Shown piece by piece: positions 59,516 to 64,000 of a stretch of DNA of 64,000 bases (its first letter is position 1; every line of letters starts with the position of its first letter). Position numbers and translations under genes: made by a program. The notes under the pieces were generated by a model. That model was not told where the DNA came from. It did no database searches and saw nothing but the letters and a program-made list of their open reading frames with translations. The stretch is from NCBI GenBank assembly GCA_023439185.1, contig JAEXOR010000059.1:1-64000 (forward strand), read 5' to 3'. This DNA comes from Bacillota bacterium (GTDB lineage Bacteria > Bacillota > Desulfotomaculia > Desulfotomaculales > Desulfallaceae).

Positions 59516-61201
59516 CTATATTACCCTCCACTGGCTTGTAGCCATGAATCCGCCGTTGCCAATCAGCACAACGTGGGCTTCGCTGTTAGCGGTTCCCGAA
59601 CGGATCCAGATGTGTCCTCCGGAATCCACTCCCATGCCGGCCCAGTTTTCCTCGTTGTATTTATAAAACAGGATAAAAGCTCTATCGCTGGATATCGATT
59701 TTAATTTTCTGGGATCATACGTATCCGGTACGGCATTAAGATCCCTTTGGGTCTTAAAAGTCCCTTGCACGGTCAAATTGCCGTTTCCGCCCCACTCCTT
59801 ACCGACAATTACGCCGCTTTTATTAAGCAGGTATAACAATTCCGATCCATCAATATGCATTCTTCCCGCATCGTTTCGAATAGTAAACGCGTTTGTATTA
59901 GCGTCCCCAAATCCCAGCCATGCCTTTCGCCCGGCGGAAAATCCAAGGGGATACCATTGGATGTAGGCGTGGTTTTGTCCTTCCAGATTTAAAACATCGC
60001 CGTTACCGGCAACATGAAGCGACCCCTGCGGTTTATCCGTGCCGACGCCGACCTTGCCGTGAACGGCGAATGCCGGGGCTATTACCGACAGCCTGCCGTC
60101 GGCGTCATTGATAATCCTTGTATTGTAGTCTTGAGTGAGCCCCTGGTAATGAAAATCAATGTAGGGCGTACCTCTGCCAGGGGTCGTACTGTCTCCGCCC
60201 AGTTCAATGCTGCCGCCCTGGTTATCTCTTAAAGTGCTGTATCCCCACCTCAGGTCTCCACCGAAAATATGGAGTTTAGCCGCCGGATTTATGGTCCCGA
60301 TGCCGACGTTGCCGTTACCGGCTATAACCAGCCGGTCTTCGGGGATGTCCATGTCCGCTATTGAGAGCCTGCCGCCTTTGGTGGCAATACAATACCTTTT
60401 ACCGCCCTGCGTCGCTCTGTTGTCGAGGGATATCCCCGCACCCCAAACATTATCGGCCGACGAAACGCATAACTGCAATTTGTCCGGCGCCGTGGTCCCG
60501 ACGCCCACTTTGCCGTTTTTAACGATGAATTCTTTAGGCAATACCGCCAGGTCGGTACGGCGCAGATCGGTAACCGTAACGGAAGCTGCTGATGCGACCG
60601 TTAACACAGCCAGCTTATAATACCCGTGGCCGGCCTTTACAGCCGGGGCCTGAGCCCCTGCCGCCACCCGCACGGCCCACTCCCGCTTGATGCGCACGCA
60701 GGTTTCTATGCCGATGGCCTCATTGACAATCCGGCCGTCTTCCCACCGGTTGATTTCCCTTTCCCATACATCAAGATAGACCCCATACTGCTGCCCGGAT
60801 TCCAATTGTATGGGCGGCAGCGGTTCAACGCCCCGTTCGGCGGCCAGTTTATCATTGTTATACAATTCCTGGGCTGTATATTTCATATCGGCAAGGTTAA
60901 TTACCGTCCAGCCATTGACATAGCAAACTCCCTGGTTCATTGTAAAGTCGCTAACTTTGGCGCCTTTGATTAGAAACCCTTCGTTCCCCTGGGGTACGCC
61001 GTCACCGACCAGCCACTTGAGCATGGCGCGCTCTTCGTACCGTCGGATGTCCTCCAGTTCGTTCCAGTCGGCATCAACCAGCGGCACCCCCTGCTGAAGA
61101 CGCACGCCTGCATAATGCCTGGGATCTTTGACCTTCTCCCCGGTGATCTGTTGGTACATGGTGTTAGTCAACTTAAAGGTATCTCTTGAAAAATTGCCCA
61201 T
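59516..61201 (-). CDS. tail-fibre-like protein with DUF6519-like start
   Basis: ATG 61201 (MGNFSRDTF) follows AAGGAGG by six bases. The first 130 residues match the pattern MGNFSRDTFKLTN ... HYAGVRLQQGVPLVDADWNE seen at the start of tail-associated DUF6519 proteins. The rest is beta-rich with repeated VGVGT-x-x-P or VGIGT-x-x-P motifs (four or so), as in phage tail fibres and collar proteins with head-domain chaperones. Probably an external fibre or spike-associated protein. Confidence 0.8.
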   Translation of the reverse strand: MGNFSRDTFKLTNTMYQQITGEKVKDPRHYAGVRLQQGVPLVDADWNELEDIRRYEERAMLKWLVGDGVPQGNEGFLIKGAKVSDFTMNQGVCYVNGWTVINLADMKYTAQELYNNDKLAAERGVEPLPPIQLESGQQYGVYLDVWEREINRWEDGRIVNEAIGIETCVRIKREWAVRVAAGAQAPAVKAGHGYYKLAVLTVASAASVTVTDLRRTDLAVLPKEFIVKNGKVGVGTTAPDKLQLCVSSADNVWGAGISLDNRATQGGKRYCIATKGGRLSIADMDIPEDRLVIAGNGNVGIGTINPAAKLHIFGGDLRWGYSTLRDNQGGSIELGGDSTTPGRGTPYIDFHYQGLTQDYNTRIINDADGRLSVIAPAFAVHGKVGVGTDKPQGSLHVAGNGDVLNLEGQNHAYIQWYPLGFSAGRKAWLGFGDANTNAFTIRNDAGRMHIDGSELLYLLNKSGVIVGKEWGGNGNLTVQGTFKTQRDLNAVPDTYDPRKLKSISSDRAFILFYKYNEENWAGMGVDSGGHIWIRSGTANSEAHVVLIGNGGFMATSQWRVI

Positions 61202-61247
61202 GTTCATCCTCCTTGCCCGTCTTACCCGTATGCGAATCCGCAGCAGC

Positions 61248-61760
61248 TTAGAAAAACAGCCGGACCACCCTGATCAGCGTTTCCGGAGCGGCCTTTTGGA
61301 TCAGCGGGTGGTATACGCAGTTAATCATGCGCAGATCCTTGCTGAAAAGCCCAAACTCGCGTAAATCACTGGTCTTGTCCTTTTCCGGAAAATCCTGCCC
61401 CATAACCACCCGTATTTCCAGCCGGCGGGTGGGCTGGCCGGTGGGATTGTTTTTTTCGTCCAGGTAAAAAATGTCCTGTTTCGAGTCAATGGGGACTTTC
61501 TTGCTGTACGGCGCCCGGAGATCGGTTGCCGTAACCGCCGGCTGCTCCGGTTTATTGCCCCAGGCAGCCAGTCCCTTGCCCACCTTCATCCAGCAGATGC
61601 CGCCAATGTCCTGCTCACCCTTCATAAAAGACGCCAACAGGATGCGGCCGGTTTCCACAATGGTATTGGATACCCATCCGCTGTCAAAAACCAGCCGGTC
61701 CTCCGCGTCAAACAGGGTGTCGCGGTACATACCCCGCAGTGCTCCGCCAATGTTTTCCAT
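61248..61760 (-). CDS. tail-associated protein, function unknown
   Basis: The 170-residue protein begins MENIGGALRGMYRDTLFDAE after a GGAGG site. The sequence is mixed and beta-rich (RILLASFMKGEQDIGGICWM), with no signal peptide. Similar small proteins sit between tail protein I and fibre genes in contractile phage-tail-like clusters. I cannot name the family. It overlaps no neighbour, but its site lies in the stop region of the gene at 61764. Confidence 0.7.
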   Translation of the reverse strand: MENIGGALRGMYRDTLFDAEDRLVFDSGWVSNTIVETGRILLASFMKGEQDIGGICWMKVGKGLAAWGNKPEQPAVTATDLRAPYSKKVPIDSKQDIFYLDEKNNPTGQPTRRLEIRVVMGQDFPEKDKTSDLREFGLFSKDLRMINCVYHPLIQKAAPETLIRVVRLFF

Positions 61761-61763
61761 ATC

Positions 61764-64000
61764 TTAACCTCCACTTTTCAAACCGGTTTGCCAGGTCCGG
61801 TATCGCGTAACTGCCGGGACAGCCTTAAAATCCACCGACCCGTGCTGGTGACCGGATTTGTCCCAGGCCCGCAGCCAAATCCAGTCGGGCAAGGCGTCGG
61901 TGTAATCTTCCGCCGGCCCGTCATATTGTTCGTCACGCTCCAGTATATTGACATATTGCTCTTCAATAAACCTCTGGGGCTTGTCGTCGGGAAAATCATA
62001 TGTATAAACTTTCTCCAGCACAACGGGCGGTTCAATAATCAACACGATCCGCGTTTGCACCGGCAAAAACCTCTGGATCAGGCCCTCGGCCAGTTCCCGG
62101 CCCCGGATGATCAGTTCTTCATCCAGCGTATCCGGAGTCAGGTACACGCCCACTGTGTCCCGGGCGCACCACGCGTCGTTATTTTTCCCTCCGGCGCCGG
62201 GCGCCCGGGTATCGTAAGTGTAGTGCACCCGATTGTCAAAGGCCTCTTTTCTTAATTTAACATGGGACAGCATTTCGGTATTGCGCGTGTCGACGGTGCA
62301 GGACAGGAAGGGGTATCCCCGACCCTGCTCCTCCGACGGCTCACGAAAATAACCCCGACGCTGGGAACGCCAGAATACCCGCAGATACCCCTTTGAATCC
62401 ACCAGGGCCGCCGGCTCTTTGTCCTCGGCGGGATGTTCATTGACCGGATAGCGTTGGTCCCATTCATTGCCGTCAAAGGTTTTGCGCCTGAGCTGCCACT
62501 GCCCCCTGGTGTTCCGGCTGTGAAAGAACAACCAGATCTTATTCTCCCAGACCACCGGGGCCGGCGACTCGTCGTAAGGCCCGGCGGTGACGACGCCCTC
62601 CCATGCAAGCCACCGGCTGCCGTCGAAGGTCCGGCAGCACAGCCGGCTGCCCATCCCCTGCGGGCCAATAAAATCCTCACCGTAAAAGAGCCAAAGTACA
62701 TTATTATATACAACGGCGGCGGGCGCCCAGTGGCGCAGGCCGGGAGTGGTAATCCGCAGGGGCGGCCCCCATTGGCCGCCGGTATAAACCCTGGCCCGGA
62801 TATCGGTGGATTCCCGGCGGCCCGACTGCCAGAACAACCACACCTGGCCGCCCAATACCGCCACGGCGGGGTTGGCATGATCCCCGGGATATGGCGTCAG
62901 GTTCCGGGCGGGTTGCGGCAAAGCGCCGTCCGGCGACAGGTCCGCCGCCCACCGGATCTCCCGCTTCCCCGGCGGGCCGGATTCGCAAAACAGCCACAAC
63001 TGATCATCCACCGCTGCAACTGCGGGCGAGCCGGCGTTGGGCAGCGGGCTCCCGGGATCGTCATGGGGATACAGGTTTACCCGGCGCGGGAAGGTGCCGG
63101 GGTGATCAAGGTTTTGACACCAGATTTCGCGCCCGTTGTTTTGGCCGGCGTGCCAAAACAACCGGACGCTGCCGCCGGCGTCAACCGCACAGGCGGGACG
63201 CCCGTCATAGTTATCGGCCATGGTACACAGCGCCGGCATTTGCCACGGGACCGCCGATTCACTGCGCGAAATGCTCCAGATATCCCACAGGTGCAGTGTT
63301 TCCGGGGCGTTACTCAGGCACACGTTATGTACAAACTCCTTGATCCGGCAATCCCACCCGGTGACCCTGTTCACCAGCGCCTGGAGACTGGGGATGGTGC
63401 CCACTTTCCGGTACAGTTCCGGGGCAAACATAATCTCCATCCGCTGCGCGATCTCGTCCCTGGTCAGGTCCAGGTCCCAGCCGATATACCGGGCCAGGTG
63501 CGGCAGCAAACCGGCGCCGGTGTGCTGCACGTCATGCAGGCCGCGCAGGCCCTCGGCCCGGCTGCGCAAATAGTCCAGCGCGGCACCGCAGACCCCGAGA
63601 TATCCGCGCAGCGGGCCGCGGCCCCTTTCATCGGGGGATGGCTCGTCATAGTACCGGTAAACCCCGGGCAAAAGCCGGTAAAGCTGTTCGGTAAAACCGT
63701 ATTCCGCCGCCGCCGTCGCCGAGGCGCGCAGGGACGGCCGGGCAGAGGGGGTGTCATCGACAAACAGGGCGTAGTAGTAACAGACTTCCGCTTCAACCCC
63801 CAGGTCCGCCACCGAGATGGTATATACCCGGTCGCCGCTGTCGGGGTCATCCTTCTCGCAAAGCGTCCCGCTGCTCCCGGGGGCCAGGCCCTCGTCAAGC
63901 CGGCGGGTGCGCGGCGCCTTCAGCGGAGCATACTCCGGGTCGCCGTCCGCCGGAACGCTCATATCCAGCACGCATACGCCGTCCTGCAGCCCTACGGGAT
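61764..64000 (-). CDS. tail protein I-like protein with beta-propeller, partial
   Basis: The frame is open through the window edge (upstream codons PVGLQDGVCV), so the start lies outside. After about 85 residues comes a tail-protein-I-type domain: LYRLLPGVYRYYDEPSPDER, RYIGWDLDLTRDEIAQRMEI and YRKVGTIPSLQALVNRVTGW. Then about 330 residues of repeated blades with [LV]WLF[WF]-type motifs (VWLFWQSG, LWLFYGED, IWLFFHSRN, RVFWRSQ) suggest a beta-propeller. A C-terminal domain follows. The combination fits a baseplate protein with a carbohydrate-binding insert. Confidence 0.85.
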   Translation of the reverse strand, partial: PVGLQDGVCVLDMSVPADGDPEYAPLKAPRTRRLDEGLAPGSSGTLCEKDDPDSGDRVYTISVADLGVEAEVCYYYALFVDDTPSARPSLRASATAAAEYGFTEQLYRLLPGVYRYYDEPSPDERGRGPLRGYLGVCGAALDYLRSRAEGLRGLHDVQHTGAGLLPHLARYIGWDLDLTRDEIAQRMEIMFAPELYRKVGTIPSLQALVNRVTGWDCRIKEFVHNVCLSNAPETLHLWDIWSISRSESAVPWQMPALCTMADNYDGRPACAVDAGGSVRLFWHAGQNNGREIWCQNLDHPGTFPRRVNLYPHDDPGSPLPNAGSPAVAAVDDQLWLFCESGPPGKREIRWAADLSPDGALPQPARNLTPYPGDHANPAVAVLGGQVWLFWQSGRRESTDIRARVYTGGQWGPPLRITTPGLRHWAPAAVVYNNVLWLFYGEDFIGPQGMGSRLCCRTFDGSRWLAWEGVVTAGPYDESPAPVVWENKIWLFFHSRNTRGQWQLRRKTFDGNEWDQRYPVNEHPAEDKEPAALVDSKGYLRVFWRSQRRGYFREPSEEQGRGYPFLSCTVDTRNTEMLSHVKLRKEAFDNRVHYTYDTRAPGAGGKNNDAWCARDTVGVYLTPDTLDEELIIRGRELAEGLIQRFLPVQTRIVLIIEPPVVLEKVYTYDFPDDKPQRFIEEQYVNILERDEQYDGPAEDYTDALPDWIWLRAWDKSGHQHGSVDFKAVPAVTRYRTWQTGLKSGG

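Overview
The window looks like a low-to-medium GC Firmicute chromosome, most likely a clostridial, Peptococcaceae-type anaerobe. Support for this comes from the cdaA-cdaR ... glmM-glmS order with a glmS ribozyme, strong AGGAGG ribosome binding sites, copper-amine-oxidase-type stalk domains, a DUF362 ferredoxin-type protein and a DUF3231 protein. Genus assignment is inference. Almost all genes lie on the minus strand. I saw no rRNA, tRNA or CRISPR array.

1-18.5 kb: a ten-gene minus-strand operon (13697 down to 464) encodes two multi-span membrane proteins, a 1934-residue secreted protein with about 83 tandem G-[YF]-[DN]-x-x pentapeptides, several zinc-ribbon proteins, LemA, a DUF2207 protein and a lipoprotein. 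Next come a secreted stalk-domain protein and two divergent LuxR-type regulators, each with about 400 residues of multi-span membrane domain before the HTH. A 96-bp regulatory segment occurs twice, 89/96 identical: once upstream of the operon and once upstream of the minus-strand membrane-LuxR gene. This suggests one autoregulated circuit.

18.6-35.4 kb: a RiPP gene cluster. Three Nif11-type precursors end in GG followed by short, cysteine-free, hydrophobic cores. They are followed by a PoyD-like radical SAM epimerase and a B12-binding radical SAM RiPP maturase. Downstream are two solute-binding lipoproteins and a dicarboxylate/amino-acid symporter, then an NHLM-type export system (HlyD-like protein, C39-peptidase ABC transporter, second ABC transporter). 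A MalT-like LuxR regulator lies upstream. The genes are nearly all overlapping or abutting. The predicted product is a hydrophobic D-amino-acid-containing, possibly C-methylated peptide. This is the best candidate for an undescribed system here.

35.4-50 kb: a mixed accessory region. It holds a DUF362 ferredoxin protein, an FMN reductase, a TetR/hydrolase pair with operator-like repeats, a deleted Uma2 gene, methionine aminopeptidase, an ABC-F protein behind an attenuator leader, a possible cyclase-fold/AAA ATPase pair, a HIT remnant and a cell-wall amidase.

50-59 kb: a 959-bp non-autonomous element with IS21-like multiple end repeats carries a DUF3231 gene. It sits next to glmS (ribozyme-controlled) and glmM. 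The usual cdaA-cdaR-glmM string is split by a sugar kinase and a divergent MntA-HepT toxin-antitoxin pair.

59-64 kb: part of a phage-tail-like or contractile-injection-like module, running off the window end.
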